DNA from: an uncultured Collinsella sp.
GTDB lineage: Bacteria; Actinomycetota; Coriobacteriia; Coriobacteriales; Coriobacteriaceae
Direction: 5' to 3'
DNA length: 28,766 bases
Assembly: GCA_902479095.1 (NCBI GenBank)
Contig: CABSNL010000024.1
Coordinates: forward strand, 1 to 28,766
Positions 1 to 8,162 of the stretch are shown one piece after another. The notes beneath the pieces were generated by a model, which did no database searches, was not told the origin of the DNA, and saw nothing but the letters and a program-made list of their open reading frames with translations. Position 1 is the stretch's first letter. Every line of letters starts with the position of its first letter. The position numbers and the translations under genes were made by a program.

Positions 1-38
1 GGGGTCAGCCCGTGGGAGGCCAGGGCGCCGCTGACCGG
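1..38 (+). rRNA. Probable 3' end of 5S rRNA (partial)
   Basis: The first bases read GGG-GTCAG-CCC, then GTGGGAG, then GGGCGCCGC. This matches the order of helix IV, loop E and the helix V/I strand at the 3' end of bacterial 5S rRNA (typically GGG..CCC, GTGGGAGAGTAGG, CGCCGCC). A strong terminator follows at 71-104, as expected at the end of an rrn operon. Only about a third of the gene lies in the window and its 5' partner strand is missing, so the closing helix cannot be checked. The exact 3' end, placed near 36-40, is a guess. Confidence 0.5.
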
Positions 39-70
39 TGGACGGCACCGAGCCGCCATACGGAATGAAG

Positions 71-104
71 AAGGGGGGAGGCCTCGCGGCCCCCCCCCTT
101 TTTT
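71..104 (+). terminator. Rho-independent terminator
   Basis: A G-run arm ending GGAGGCC, a TCGC loop and a GGCC plus C-run arm form a very stable GC hairpin followed by a run of six T. It would end transcription of the rRNA-like sequence on its left. Confidence 0.85.
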
Positions 105-152
105 GCGTTTGATTGATATGGTCTAAACGCCTCTATGGCTTAAAAGCCTGCT

Positions 153-623
153 CTATTTGAAGAAAACAAAATGAATGACCAGCGCGATTGCCACGATGGC
201 GATGATTAAGAGCGCGATTTGGAGACGGCGCTGTTTGCGCCGTCTGTTTGACGATGTAAATATCGATTTCCCCTGCTTAGGCGTCTCGAGATAGCGGGCG
301 GAATGCGTTAGAGTTTGCTTGGGACGAGGCCCTCTACGATGTTGATTCGTGGGTGTTTGTGTTTGCTCCTGGCTGCATGCGCTGTTTTTGGATAAGGGGG
401 CATCTTTGAGATACACCGGATCGCTCGAGGCGACACCCATATGCCTGCGACCTGATTGAGATTCTTCAAGGGTTTGATATCGATTGCGAGTTACATACTC
501 AGGCTCTGCATCGTTAATGGGCTCTTGAGAAATATGGGGACGATGGTAGCGTATGGGCTGTGAATAGGCAGAACTATCGTTCTGTAGCGGCTCATACGAA
601 TTGTCGGAGGTCTGATCGTCCAT
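153..623 (-). CDS. Hypothetical tail-anchored membrane protein
   Basis: This 156-residue protein has no recognisable enzyme domain. Residues 1-125 are polar and low in hydrophobics (rich in Q, S, R, P), so probably disordered. A strongly basic stretch (RRRKQRR) then precedes one hydrophobic segment of about 20 residues that ends almost at the C-terminus (IALLIIAIVAIALVIHFVFF). That is the layout of a tail-anchored protein with its N-terminal part in the cytoplasm. The start at 623 is supported by an AAGGGC ribosome site 5 nt upstream. A CTGTCA-N17-TACAAT promoter lies just upstream, with a palindrome over its -10. It is divergent from the Hsp20 gene. Function unknown. Confidence 0.65.
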   Translation of the reverse strand: MDDQTSDNSYEPLQNDSSAYSQPIRYHRPHISQEPINDAEPEYVTRNRYQTLEESQSGRRHMGVASSDPVYLKDAPLSKNSACSQEQTQTPTNQHRRGPRPKQTLTHSARYLETPKQGKSIFTSSNRRRKQRRLQIALLIIAIVAIALVIHFVFFK

Positions 624-644
624 GATGCCCTTAGGTTGTCATTA

Positions 645-690
645 ACAATGAGTATGCGCTCATTGTAAGCCCCCTGCTTCGTTTTGACAG
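645..690 (-). promoter_or_regulatory. Promoter with palindromic operator candidate
   Basis: On the minus strand CTGTCA (685-690) and TACAAT (662-667) are 17 nt apart, a good sigma-70-type promoter for the gene at 153-623. A perfect 8-bp inverted repeat, ACAATGAG-N6-CTCATTGT (645-652 and 659-666), covers the -10 and the likely start site. A repressor bound there would block initiation. The regulator is unknown. Confidence 0.55.
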
Positions 691-743
691 GCGCGTATTC
701 GGTATTCAAGGCTCTGTTCAAAGAACCTTAACCTCGTTAAAAC

Positions 744-834
744 CTTAGTCCTTAAGACTTAGATATGCTTATTGAAAGAGACTTAAAAAACTTTATATCG
801 AAGTGTATATATACGAATTGGGTGGGCATATATT
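744..834 (+). promoter_or_regulatory. AT-rich upstream region of the Hsp20 gene
   Basis: This AT-rich stretch differs from the surrounding GC-rich DNA. It holds an imperfect inverted repeat centred on CTTAAG (744-762; 14 of 19 positions symmetrical) and a TATATT box at 829-834. It matches neither the CIRCE element (TTAGCACTC-N9-GAGTGCTAA) nor the HAIR consensus (CTTGAGT-N7-ACTCAAG), although the first repeat resembles a degenerate HAIR half-site. No convincing -35 box was found. Confidence 0.3.
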
Positions 835-900
835 AGAGCGTCAAAAGAAGTCCCTGCCACCTAGAAGATGGCTCGGCAGTCCTTTAAAGGAGTGGTAGTC

Positions 901-1332
901 ATGGCAAGCATGGTTCCTTATCGTTCGGTTTTTGGTGTCCGTCCCTCTGCTAGCTCGTTGTTTGATCTCTTTGATGATATGACCGATCTGGCAAATAACT
1001 CTATCGCCTCTAAGGCGTTTCCCGTCGATGTTGAGGACAAGGGCGACGGTTACGAGGTCAAGGCTTATTTGACTGGCGTCGCCAAGGATGACATCGACGT
1101 TGAGCTCAATGAGGGTCGTCTTTCCATTAGCGTGAATGTCGAGGAGAGCGAAGAGAACGAGGGCAAGAACTTCCTGCAGAAGGAGTTTAGCTCGTACAGT
1201 GCGACGCGCGGTGTGTACCTGAAGGATGCCTCGAGCGAGGGCCTTTCTGCAAAGTACGCCGACGGCATCCTTACCGTTACGGTTCCTAAGATTGTCGAGA
1301 AGAAGAACGTTACGAAGATTTCCATCGACTAA
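901..1332 (+). CDS. Hsp20/alpha-crystallin small heat-shock protein
   Basis: A 143-residue small heat-shock protein, an ATP-independent holdase that binds unfolding proteins as oligomers in the cytoplasm. The alpha-crystallin domain runs from about residue 37 (FPVDVEDKGDGYEVKAYLTG) to the end. It includes the ELNEGRLSISV strand and the family signature A-DGILTVTVPK near residues 122-132. The C-terminus ends VTKISID, which may serve as the I-x-I-like oligomerisation tail. The start at 901 is chosen because AAAGGAG (886-892) sits 8 nt upstream; an upstream in-frame ATG at 868 lacks a ribosome site. It is monocistronic, with a promoter region to the left and a terminator at 1365-1400. Confidence 0.93.
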   Translation: MASMVPYRSVFGVRPSASSLFDLFDDMTDLANNSIASKAFPVDVEDKGDGYEVKAYLTGVAKDDIDVELNEGRLSISVNVEESEENEGKNFLQKEFSSYSATRGVYLKDASSEGLSAKYADGILTVTVPKIVEKKNVTKISID

Positions 1333-1364
1333 GGCTATCGGGTATTAACATCGGTGCCTGCGTT

Positions 1365-1400
1365 AAGGGGGCTGGGAAGTGATTCCCGGCCCCCTTTTCT
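1365..1400 (+). terminator. Rho-independent terminator after Hsp20 gene
   Basis: AAGGGGGCTGGGAA, a GTGA loop and TTCCCGGCCCCCTT form a 14-bp stem followed by TTTTCT. The gene on the right is convergent and stops at 1413, so the hairpin probably separates the two units. Confidence 0.85.
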
Positions 1401-1412
1401 ATTTGAGACGGC

Positions 1413-2222
1413 CTACTGAATGGTCATGGGCCGATATTGCCCTGCTGGACGTATCGTGAGTTTATGCGGGCCCTCAACGCGGGTGGCGGTGCTGCCAAGC
1501 TCGTTGTCAAGTGTTGCGCCGAGGGAGCTTGCGTAGCTTTTGACGGTAAGACTTGGGCGATTGTTGTCTTGGCTAATGTGCATCGCGATAAGCTGCTCGG
1601 TGCGATCGGTTACCAGCAAGCGTGCGGCATCGGCGGCCTGATCGTTGGAGAGATGTCCTTTTGCAGACAGGATGCGTTCCTGAAGAAAGCGAGGATAGTC
1701 TCCTTGGCGCAGCATGGCTACATCGTGGTTGCTTTCGAGTGCGAGAATACGACAGTCCTTGAGCGTATCGATGGCACGCTTCGACAACTCGCCGGTGTCG
1801 GTGGCAAAGCCAACCGAATCACCCTGAGTGTCAAAACGGTAGCCGACGGGATTGACGACGTCGTGGGATGTCGAATACGTCTGAATGTGGACTCCGGCAA
1901 TTGAGAGGGTGTCGCCTGGATCGAATTCTTCAACAGGCAGATGTGCGAGGCTTTCTTTTGATGTGAGCGTGCCTCTACTGGAAAAGATCGGGCCATTCCA
2001 ATGCTTACACCATACCTCAAGCCCCTTGATGTGGTCGCTGTGCTCATGGGTGACAACAAGGGCGGACACGTTGTCTGCCGTAAGGCCGAGCTCCGCCATG
2101 CGTTTGAGCGTTTCGCGACGAGTCAGTCCGTCATCGATCATAATGAGCCCCTGTGGGCCCTCGATGAGTGCGCAGTTGCCTTTAGAGCCACTGCCGAGGA
2201 TATGAAGGCGTAGACGAGACAT
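1413..2222 (-). CDS. MBL-fold metallohydrolase, YycJ/WalJ-like
   Basis: A 269-residue metallo-beta-lactamase-fold hydrolase. The N-terminus (LHILGSGSKGNCALIE) is typical of the YycJ/WalJ branch, which has been linked to nucleic acid processing or cell-wall control in Firmicutes. The metal-binding motif HEHSDH is at about residues 60-65; later ligands are FATDTGE near 140 and ALESNHD near 160, with a final HIS motif near 215. No signal peptide, so it is cytoplasmic. It is divergent from tilS with 48 bp between the start codons. Fold assignment is firm; the physiological substrate is not known from sequence. Confidence 0.85.
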   Translation of the reverse strand: MSRLRLHILGSGSKGNCALIEGPQGLIMIDDGLTRRETLKRMAELGLTADNVSALVVTHEHSDHIKGLEVWCKHWNGPIFSSRGTLTSKESLAHLPVEEFDPGDTLSIAGVHIQTYSTSHDVVNPVGYRFDTQGDSVGFATDTGELSKRAIDTLKDCRILALESNHDVAMLRQGDYPRFLQERILSAKGHLSNDQAADAARLLVTDRTEQLIAMHISQDNNRPSLTVKSYASSLGATLDNELGSTATRVEGPHKLTIRPAGQYRPMTIQ

Positions 2223-2270
2223 AAGATTCCAAAGGATACAATGGGTGCGGACGAATAGAGGAGGAAGCGG

Positions 2271-3809
2271 ATGCCAACGGTATCACAGCATTACGGACAC
2301 CATGCCGCGCCTGGGGCAGTCGTTGAGACCCGGACGAGGCAGCAGGCTGCTCCTGTCGTGCTCATGGTATCAGGCGGTGCGGACTCGACGGCACTGCTTC
2401 TTATGGCGTGCACATCAAAGCTGGATATCCAAGACGGACGCGGTGTTGCCCCCATTGCTCGCGAGCGCCTGCATGTGCTGCATGTAAACCATCATCTGCG
2501 CGGTAAGGCGTCCGACGGCGATGAAGCCTTCGTGCGTGATCTCTGCGCGCAATATGGTTTGCCGCTGTGCGTGGAGCACGCTTATTTTGATGAGGAGTCG
2601 GGCAATATCGAGGCGGCTGCGCGCGAGGTGCGTTATGCCGCGGCGCGAAGGTATGTTCGCGCGCTTTGTGCCAAGACGGGGGCGCCGAGAACGGCGGCGC
2701 GCATCTGTACTGCCCACACCTCTTCGGACCGTGCGGAAACATTTTTGATGAACGCCATTAAGGGGTCGGGCCCGGCTGGGCTTTCGAGCATTCCCCGTCG
2801 AAGGAATATCGTGGTGCGCCCCTTGCTCGACCTAACTCATGGCGAGCTAGTGGGCTATCTACAGGTACATGGACAGCCGTGGCGCGAAGACGAGAGCAAT
2901 GAGGATGTCTCGTATCTGCGAAACTACGTGCGCCATCGGGTGATGCCGGTGGTGGCGCAGCGTAATGCGAGCGTGTGCAAGACGATTGGCGCCGCCTGTG
3001 AGATCCTTGGTGACGAAGATGCGTTTCTATCCCAGCTGTCGGCACAGGCGTTTCGAAGCTGTTTGCGCAAAGAGGCGGCGGGCGCGCTGGTGCTCGATGC
3101 CAGACGCCTTGCTGCGGCCGAGGTGGTAATCGCGCGGCGCATCGTGCGACTGGCGATTAAGCGCATCGATCCGGGCGCTCGTCCAGAGATGCGACATGTG
3201 GAGCGAGTTCTTTCCTGCGTTGCCGAGGGCGCCGGCTCGGTCACGCTTCCGGCGGGGATTGACGCACGCGTAGAGTTTGGCACGCTGGCGTTTAAGGCGC
3301 CGGCGGCTCGTGAGGGCCTGGTCGCGGATTGGGTTACCATACCCGGGCGTTTGTCGCTGGGCGGGGGACGTATACTGATCGCGGAACCGATGGCCGTTGA
3401 GCCGGGATGCGATATCGTGCGCCGCGCCCGTGAGCTTGCGGCTGCCGGGGAAGTGACGGCTTTGGTAGACGCGGCTGCCCTGGGTTTTGCCGACAGCGAT
3501 AGTGGGCGGATCCTGGCGGGCTCGCGTGGCGAGATCCCTGCCGAGGCGCGATTGGCGCGCCTGTGGGTGGACGGCCCCGCACCGGGAGACGTGATGTGCC
3601 CGTTAGGGATGAGTGGCCGAAGCAAGAAGGTATCCGACTTGCTAGGCGAGGCTCGCATTCCCGTTTCCGAGCGCGCCGGCGTGCCTATGGTGAGGACGGC
3701 GCCGGGAGGTGCCGTGGTGTGGGTCGTCGGAGTTCGCGCGGACGACCGCTTTAAGTGCACGGCGGCGACGCGTGTGGCCTACCTGCTTCGCGTAGTTGAT
3801 GCGGATTAG
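2271..3809 (+). CDS. tilS: tRNA(Ile)-lysidine synthase
   Basis: TilS uses ATP and lysine to convert C34 of the CAU-anticodon tRNA-Ile to lysidine, so that it reads AUA and is charged with isoleucine. The N-terminal PP-loop ATPase motif SGGADS is at residues 34-39. HVNHHLRG near 72-79 and TAHTSSDRAETFLMN near 147-161 (the usual H-x-x-D-x-x-E-T-x-L block) complete the active site. The C-terminal part (from about residue 410, WVDGPAPGDVMCPLGMSGRSKKVSDLL) matches the TilS C-terminal domain. At 512 residues it is slightly long for the family. AGAGGAGGA lies just upstream of the ATG. The tilS-hpt-ftsH order is conserved in many Gram-positives. Confidence 0.93.
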   Translation: MPTVSQHYGHHAAPGAVVETRTRQQAAPVVLMVSGGADSTALLLMACTSKLDIQDGRGVAPIARERLHVLHVNHHLRGKASDGDEAFVRDLCAQYGLPLCVEHAYFDEESGNIEAAAREVRYAAARRYVRALCAKTGAPRTAARICTAHTSSDRAETFLMNAIKGSGPAGLSSIPRRRNIVVRPLLDLTHGELVGYLQVHGQPWREDESNEDVSYLRNYVRHRVMPVVAQRNASVCKTIGAACEILGDEDAFLSQLSAQAFRSCLRKEAAGALVLDARRLAAAEVVIARRIVRLAIKRIDPGARPEMRHVERVLSCVAEGAGSVTLPAGIDARVEFGTLAFKAPAAREGLVADWVTIPGRLSLGGGRILIAEPMAVEPGCDIVRRARELAAAGEVTALVDAAALGFADSDSGRILAGSRGEIPAEARLARLWVDGPAPGDVMCPLGMSGRSKKVSDLLGEARIPVSERAGVPMVRTAPGGAVVWVVGVRADDRFKCTAATRVAYLLRVVDAD

Positions 3810-3870
3810 CCCCTCGCACCAGCTATTCTGTGCGGCGTTGACGGTATTCCCGCGCTGATGGTGCGCGGGC

Positions 3871-3900
3871 TGGAAAATATACCCCGTGCGCTGCTAGAAT
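3871..3900 (+). promoter_or_regulatory. Promoter for hpt-ftsH
   Basis: TGGAAA (3871-3876) and TAGAAT (3895-3900) are separated by 18 nt and lie about 57 nt before the hpt start. This suggests that hpt-ftsH has its own promoter in addition to readthrough from tilS. Confidence 0.5.
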
Positions 3901-3957
3901 GTGTAGTTCGCGTCCATACGGCGGTGTGTGGGCGATTAAGCACAAGAAAGGGTTGTC

Positions 3958-4506
3958 ATGGCTTCTCAACATCCGGATATCGAGAAGGTTCTGTTTACGC
4001 AGGAGGATATCGACGGTATCGTTTCTCGCCTGGGCGAGGAGATTACGCGCGACTACGCGGGCAAGGATCTGGTGCTGATCGCGGTTCTGCGCGGCGCTGT
4101 TGTCTTTATGGGCGACCTGATGCGCAAGATTGAGCTGCCGACCAACATCGATTTCATGGCTGTTTCGAGCTATGGCGACGGTGTGAAGTCTTCGGGCATC
4201 GTGCGTATCATTAAGGACCTGGATATCGACATCCGTGGTCGCGACGTGCTGATCGTCGAGGACATTCTGGACTCGGGCCTGACCCTCAAGTACCTGATGA
4301 AGAACCTCGAGAGCCGCAAGCCTGCCTCGCTGGAGGTCGCTGCCTTCCTGTGGAAGGACGTTGAGAACCGTACCTCGGCCATCACGCCCAAGTATGTTGG
4401 AACCCATTGCCCCGATGCCTTTGTGGTGGGCTACGGCCTCGATTATGCCGAGCGCTATCGTAACCTTCCGTATCTGGGCATTTTGAAACCGGAGGTTTAT
4501 TCGTAA
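3958..4506 (+). CDS. hpt: Hypoxanthine phosphoribosyltransferase
   Basis: A 182-residue purine salvage enzyme that converts hypoxanthine (and usually guanine) plus PRPP to IMP/GMP in the cytoplasm. The PRPP-binding motif VLIVEDILDSGLTL is at about residues 97-110. The flexible-loop region SYGDGVKSSGIVRIIKDLD and the late VGYGLDYAERYRNLPYLGIL signature are both present. Length is normal for the family. A GAAAGG ribosome site precedes the ATG. The stop codon is separated from ftsH by one base, so the two genes are co-transcribed and probably translationally coupled, as in Bacillus and many actinobacteria. Confidence 0.95.
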   Translation: MASQHPDIEKVLFTQEDIDGIVSRLGEEITRDYAGKDLVLIAVLRGAVVFMGDLMRKIELPTNIDFMAVSSYGDGVKSSGIVRIIKDLDIDIRGRDVLIVEDILDSGLTLKYLMKNLESRKPASLEVAAFLWKDVENRTSAITPKYVGTHCPDAFVVGYGLDYAERYRNLPYLGILKPEVYS

Positions 4507-4507
4507 G

Positions 4508-6646
4508 ATGCCCGACGACCGTAACGATAACAATTCCCAGACTCCCCGGGAGCCTAAGATCCCGGGGATGCCCGGAGGCAAGAAGCCCACGCGTACGGGC
4601 TGGCTGTATTTTCTTTTGGCTTGCGCGCTTCTGGGCTATGCCTTCTTTAATATGGGCTCCGGCTTTGCCAGCTCCAGCAATACCGTTAAGCTCGCGACGA
4701 GCGAGATGGTCAGCGCCATCAAGCAGGATCGCGTCGAAGATTTGACCTATACGGTTCAAGACGGAAGCGTGGCGGGTCATTACTGGAAGACGAAAAAGGA
4801 CAAGGGCGATACGAGCGAGCTCAAGAGCTTCTCCTCGACCTATGTCGGCTCCGATTCGCTTGCCGAGCTTATGGCAGAGCACCCCGACACCAAGTATATC
4901 GTCAACACCAACGACCCCGATTTTTGGGGCGACTTGGCAATGAGCGTGCTGCCGACGATTGCCCTGATCGCCATCATGTTCTACTTTATGCGTCAGATGA
5001 TGGGCGCCAATAATAGGAACATGCAGTTTGGCAAGACTAATGCCAAGACCAACGAGGCTACGCGCCCCAAGGTCAAGTTCGAGGATGTTGCCGGCGTGGA
5101 CGAGGCCGTCGAGGAGCTCGAGGAGATTCGCGACTTCCTGAGCGATCCGGACCGCTATCGCAAGCTGGGCGCCAAGATTCCGCGCGGCGTTTTGCTGGTT
5201 GGCCCTCCGGGTACCGGTAAGACGCTGTTGGCCAAGGCCGTTGCCGGCGAGGCGGGCGTGCCGTTCTTTAGCATCTCGGGCTCTGACTTTGTCGAGATGT
5301 TCGTGGGCGTCGGCGCCAGCCGCGTGCGCGACCTCTTTAAGGAGGCCAAGTCTCAGGCTCCGTCGATTATCTTTATTGACGAGATCGATGCCGTGGGACG
5401 TCAGCGCGGAGCCGGTCTGGGCGGCGGCCACGACGAGCGCGAGCAGACGCTCAACCAGCTGCTGGTCGAGATGGACGGTTTTGAAGAAAGCGAGTCGGTC
5501 ATCCTGATCGCCGCAACCAACCGCCCCGATATTCTGGATCCGGCATTGCTGCGCCCCGGTCGTTTTGACCGCCAGGTCACGGTCGACCGTCCGGACGTAA
5601 AGGGCCGCGAGCAGATCTTGCGCGTGCATGCCGAGAATAAGCCGATGGACGAGGACGTTAAGTTTGAGAAACTCGCCCAGATGACCGTTGGCTTTACCGG
5701 TGCCGATCTGGCAAACCTGCTCAACGAGTCTGCGCTGCTGGCCGCTCGCCGTCATCGTTCTGTCATCTCGATGGACGAGGTCGAGGAGTCGATGGAGCGC
5801 GTGATTGCCGGACCGCAACGCAAGGGTCGTGTGATGACCGAAGCCGAGCGCACCACGATTGCCTACCATGAGAGCGGCCATGCCCTGGTGGGTCACATCT
5901 TGGAGCACTCCGATCCGGTCCACAAGATTTCGATTGTCAGCCGCGGTCAGGCTCTGGGCTACACGCTGCAGCTTCCGCAGGAGGATCACTTCCTCAAGAC
6001 CAAGAACGAGATGCTTGACGAGCTTGCCGTGTTCTTGGGTGGCCGCGTTGCCGAGGAGCTCATGTGCGATGACATCACGTCGGGCGCGAGCAACGACCTG
6101 GAGCGCGCGACCAAGATGGCGCGCGAGATGGTTACACGTCTGGGCATGAGCGAGGAGCTGGGCACGCAAGTGTTTGGCGAGGCGCAGCATCAGGTGTTCC
6201 TTGGTCGCGACTATGCCGATCACCAGGATTACTCCGAGGAGACGGCGCGCCGCATCGATATCGAGGTTCAGCGCATCATGCGCGAGGCCCATCGCCGCGC
6301 GGTCGAGATTTTGGATGCCCGTCGCGATCAGCTTGATCTGATGGCGAAGGTGCTGCTTGAGCGCGAGACCGTCGAGGGCGACGCCGTGAACGCCCTGCTC
6401 GACAACGAGTGGGATGCCTACCTTGAGCGCGAGGGCGATATCCTGGCGGCCAAGGAGGAGCGCAATGCCAAGGCGGCCGGCATGCCGACCAAGAAGCGTG
6501 CGCCTCGCATGAGCGAGGAAGAGCTGGCGGCTGATGCCGCGGCATTTGCGCAGGCGGCCATGCAGGAGGATGCCGAAGCCGCATCCGATGATGCCGGCGA
6601 TGACTGTGCCGTCAATGCCGGTGCCGACACCGACGACGACAAATAG
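4508..6646 (+). CDS. ftsH: ATP-dependent zinc metalloprotease FtsH
   Basis: A 712-residue membrane-bound AAA+ protease that extracts and degrades misfolded or short-lived membrane and cytoplasmic proteins. Transmembrane segments are at about residues 31-47 and 140-160, flanking an extracytoplasmic domain. Walker A GPPGTGKT is at 232-239 and Walker B IIFIDEID at 287-294; the second region of homology reads ATNRPDILDPALLRPGRFDR. The zinc site HESGH is at 454-458. The C-terminus is an acidic, Ala/Asp-rich tail after a basic KKRAPR stretch, probably disordered. It starts one base after the hpt stop codon. Confidence 0.97.
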   Translation: MPDDRNDNNSQTPREPKIPGMPGGKKPTRTGWLYFLLACALLGYAFFNMGSGFASSSNTVKLATSEMVSAIKQDRVEDLTYTVQDGSVAGHYWKTKKDKGDTSELKSFSSTYVGSDSLAELMAEHPDTKYIVNTNDPDFWGDLAMSVLPTIALIAIMFYFMRQMMGANNRNMQFGKTNAKTNEATRPKVKFEDVAGVDEAVEELEEIRDFLSDPDRYRKLGAKIPRGVLLVGPPGTGKTLLAKAVAGEAGVPFFSISGSDFVEMFVGVGASRVRDLFKEAKSQAPSIIFIDEIDAVGRQRGAGLGGGHDEREQTLNQLLVEMDGFEESESVILIAATNRPDILDPALLRPGRFDRQVTVDRPDVKGREQILRVHAENKPMDEDVKFEKLAQMTVGFTGADLANLLNESALLAARRHRSVISMDEVEESMERVIAGPQRKGRVMTEAERTTIAYHESGHALVGHILEHSDPVHKISIVSRGQALGYTLQLPQEDHFLKTKNEMLDELAVFLGGRVAEELMCDDITSGASNDLERATKMAREMVTRLGMSEELGTQVFGEAQHQVFLGRDYADHQDYSEETARRIDIEVQRIMREAHRRAVEILDARRDQLDLMAKVLLERETVEGDAVNALLDNEWDAYLEREGDILAAKEERNAKAAGMPTKKRAPRMSEEELAADAAAFAQAAMQEDAEAASDDAGDDCAVNAGADTDDDK

Positions 6647-6656
6647 CCCTTGTAAC

Positions 6657-6692
6657 AAAAGCCTCCGCGGGGAAACCTGCGGAGGCTTTTTC
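6657..6692 (+). terminator. Rho-independent terminator after ftsH
   Basis: AAAAGCCTCCGC and GCGGAGGCTTTTT form a 12-bp stem with a 10-nt loop and a T tract. It closes the tilS-hpt-ftsH unit. Confidence 0.9.
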
Positions 6693-6782
6693 TATTGAGC
6701 GATATGGAGGCTGCCTGGCGCTTACTGGTGAAGCCGATAAATTTTGGGCCACATTGCTGCGGCACTTTGCTCGGCTAAAGCG

Positions 6783-6788
6783 TACAAT
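6783..6788 (+). promoter_or_regulatory. -10 box upstream of aminotransferase gene
   Basis: TACAAT lies 25 nt before the chosen start codon. The same hexamer recurs at similar places upstream of other genes in the window (2237, 8120, 22344 and, on the minus strand, 662). No good -35 was found at 16-18 nt. Confidence 0.4.
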
Positions 6789-6812
6789 AGCGCCTATGCG
6801 AAAGGGGAACAG

Positions 6813-7997
6813 ATGATCAACGAAACTATGTATGCTCGTGGTGCGGAAAGCTCCATCATCCGCGAGATCTTTAGCTATGGTCTTGAGCGCAAGGCACAGA
6901 TTGGTGCGGAGAACGTATTCGATTTTTCGCTGGGCAACCCGAGTGTTCCGGCGCCAGCTGCTGTGGCTGAGTCCATTAAAAAGGCCTTGGAGCTGCCGAG
7001 TGACCAGCTGCACGGCTACACCCCCGCACCGGGCCTGCCGCAATGTCGAGCAGCCGTTGCCGAATCGCTCAACCGCCGCTTTGGCACGAGCTATGAGGGC
7101 AAGGATGTCTTTATGACCGTGGGCGCGGCGGCTTCGCTCACCTGTACGCTCAACGCCGTTACGAACCCGGGCGACGAGGTTATTGTTATCGCCCCGTACT
7201 TTCCGGAGTATCGCGTTTGGATTGAGAAGGCCGGCTGTACGTGTGTCGAGGCGCTCGCCGATGAAGATACGTTCCAGCTGAGCGTGGACAACGTGCTCAA
7301 GGCGATTACCGATAAGACGACTGCCGTCATCATCGACTCGCCCAACAATCCGACCGGTGCCGTATATACGCGCGACACGCTGACGCGACTGGCCAATGTT
7401 CTGCGTGAGGCCAACGCCAAGCGCGATCCCGAGAATCCGATTATGCTCATCTCGGATGAGCCGTACCGCGAGATCGTGTACGGTGCCGAGGTGCCTTGGG
7501 TGCCCTCAATCTACGAGCACACCATCGTGTGCTACTCGTATTCCAAGTCGCTGTCGCTGCCGGGTGAGCGCGTGGGCTGGATCTTGGTTCCCAACACCAA
7601 TCCGCAGGCTGCGCGTCTGATGCCGGCTGTTGCCGGTGCCGCCCGTACGCTGGGCTTCGTGTGCGCGCCGGCGCTCTTCCAGCGCGTAATTATCGACTGC
7701 ATCGATGAACCGAGTGACGTTGAGGCCTATGCTCGCAATCGCACGGCGCTCACCGATGCTTTGACGGACTACGGCTATACCTATGTTGAGCCGGACGGTG
7801 CTTTCTACCTGTGGGTGAAGGCGCTCGAGCCCGATGCGAATGCGTTTTGCGAGCGCGCAAAGAAGTATGAGTTGCTTGCGGTTCCCTCGGACAGCTTTGG
7901 TATGCCGGGTTGGTTCCGCCTGGGCTATTGCGTGAGCTACGAAACGATCATCAATTCGCTATCCGCTTGGAAACAGTTGGCGGACGAGTATCGTTAA
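6813..7997 (+). CDS. PLP-dependent class I/II aminotransferase
   Basis: A 394-residue fold-type I aminotransferase that uses pyridoxal phosphate to move an amino group between an amino acid and a 2-oxo acid. Recognisable parts are the LGNPSVPAP N-terminal region, the GYTPAPGLP loop, DSPNNPTGAVY with the cofactor-contacting Asn, and the Schiff-base lysine K245 in YSYSKSLSLPGERVGW. FYLWVKA and the late GWFRLGYCVS (carboxylate-binding Arg) complete the fold. The start at 6813 follows AAAGGGG by a normal distance; an in-frame ATG 69 nt upstream overlaps the likely promoter. It resembles AspC/MalY-type enzymes, but substrate choice cannot be read from sequence. Confidence 0.88.
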   Translation: MINETMYARGAESSIIREIFSYGLERKAQIGAENVFDFSLGNPSVPAPAAVAESIKKALELPSDQLHGYTPAPGLPQCRAAVAESLNRRFGTSYEGKDVFMTVGAAASLTCTLNAVTNPGDEVIVIAPYFPEYRVWIEKAGCTCVEALADEDTFQLSVDNVLKAITDKTTAVIIDSPNNPTGAVYTRDTLTRLANVLREANAKRDPENPIMLISDEPYREIVYGAEVPWVPSIYEHTIVCYSYSKSLSLPGERVGWILVPNTNPQAARLMPAVAGAARTLGFVCAPALFQRVIIDCIDEPSDVEAYARNRTALTDALTDYGYTYVEPDGAFYLWVKALEPDANAFCERAKKYELLAVPSDSFGMPGWFRLGYCVSYETIINSLSAWKQLADEYR

Positions 7998-8162
7998 AAG
8001 TAAAGCGCTCTGCCTACAATGTTTTACGTGAAACGGGGTTTGGTGTTAAGCCGGACCCCGTTGTCATGGACGTTGTGTCTTTGGGATGGAGTGGTTTTAC
8101 GACTATCGAAGGCTATGCGTACAATGAATACAAGCGACGGCCATGCCAGATAAGGAGACCCG
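7998..8162 (+). promoter_or_regulatory. Intergenic region with hairpin and promoter for PHP gene
   Basis: This gap holds a TACAAT at 8014-8019, then a hairpin (AACGGGGT 8032-8039 with ACCCCGTT 8055-8062, no T tract), then a promoter TTTACG (8096-8101) with 18 nt to TACAAT (8120-8125). The second promoter lies at a sensible distance from the PHP gene's AAGGAG ribosome site at 8152-8157. Confidence 0.5.

Noticed and set aside
720..867. CIRCE or HAIR element upstream of the Hsp20 gene
   Set aside because: Neither consensus is present; only an imperfect repeat centred on CTTAAG is seen.
4382..6658. Long antisense open frame (758 codons) opposite ftsH
   Set aside because: It is an effect of GC-rich codon use on the opposite strand; ftsH is clearly the real gene and the antisense product has no recognisable domain or ribosome site.
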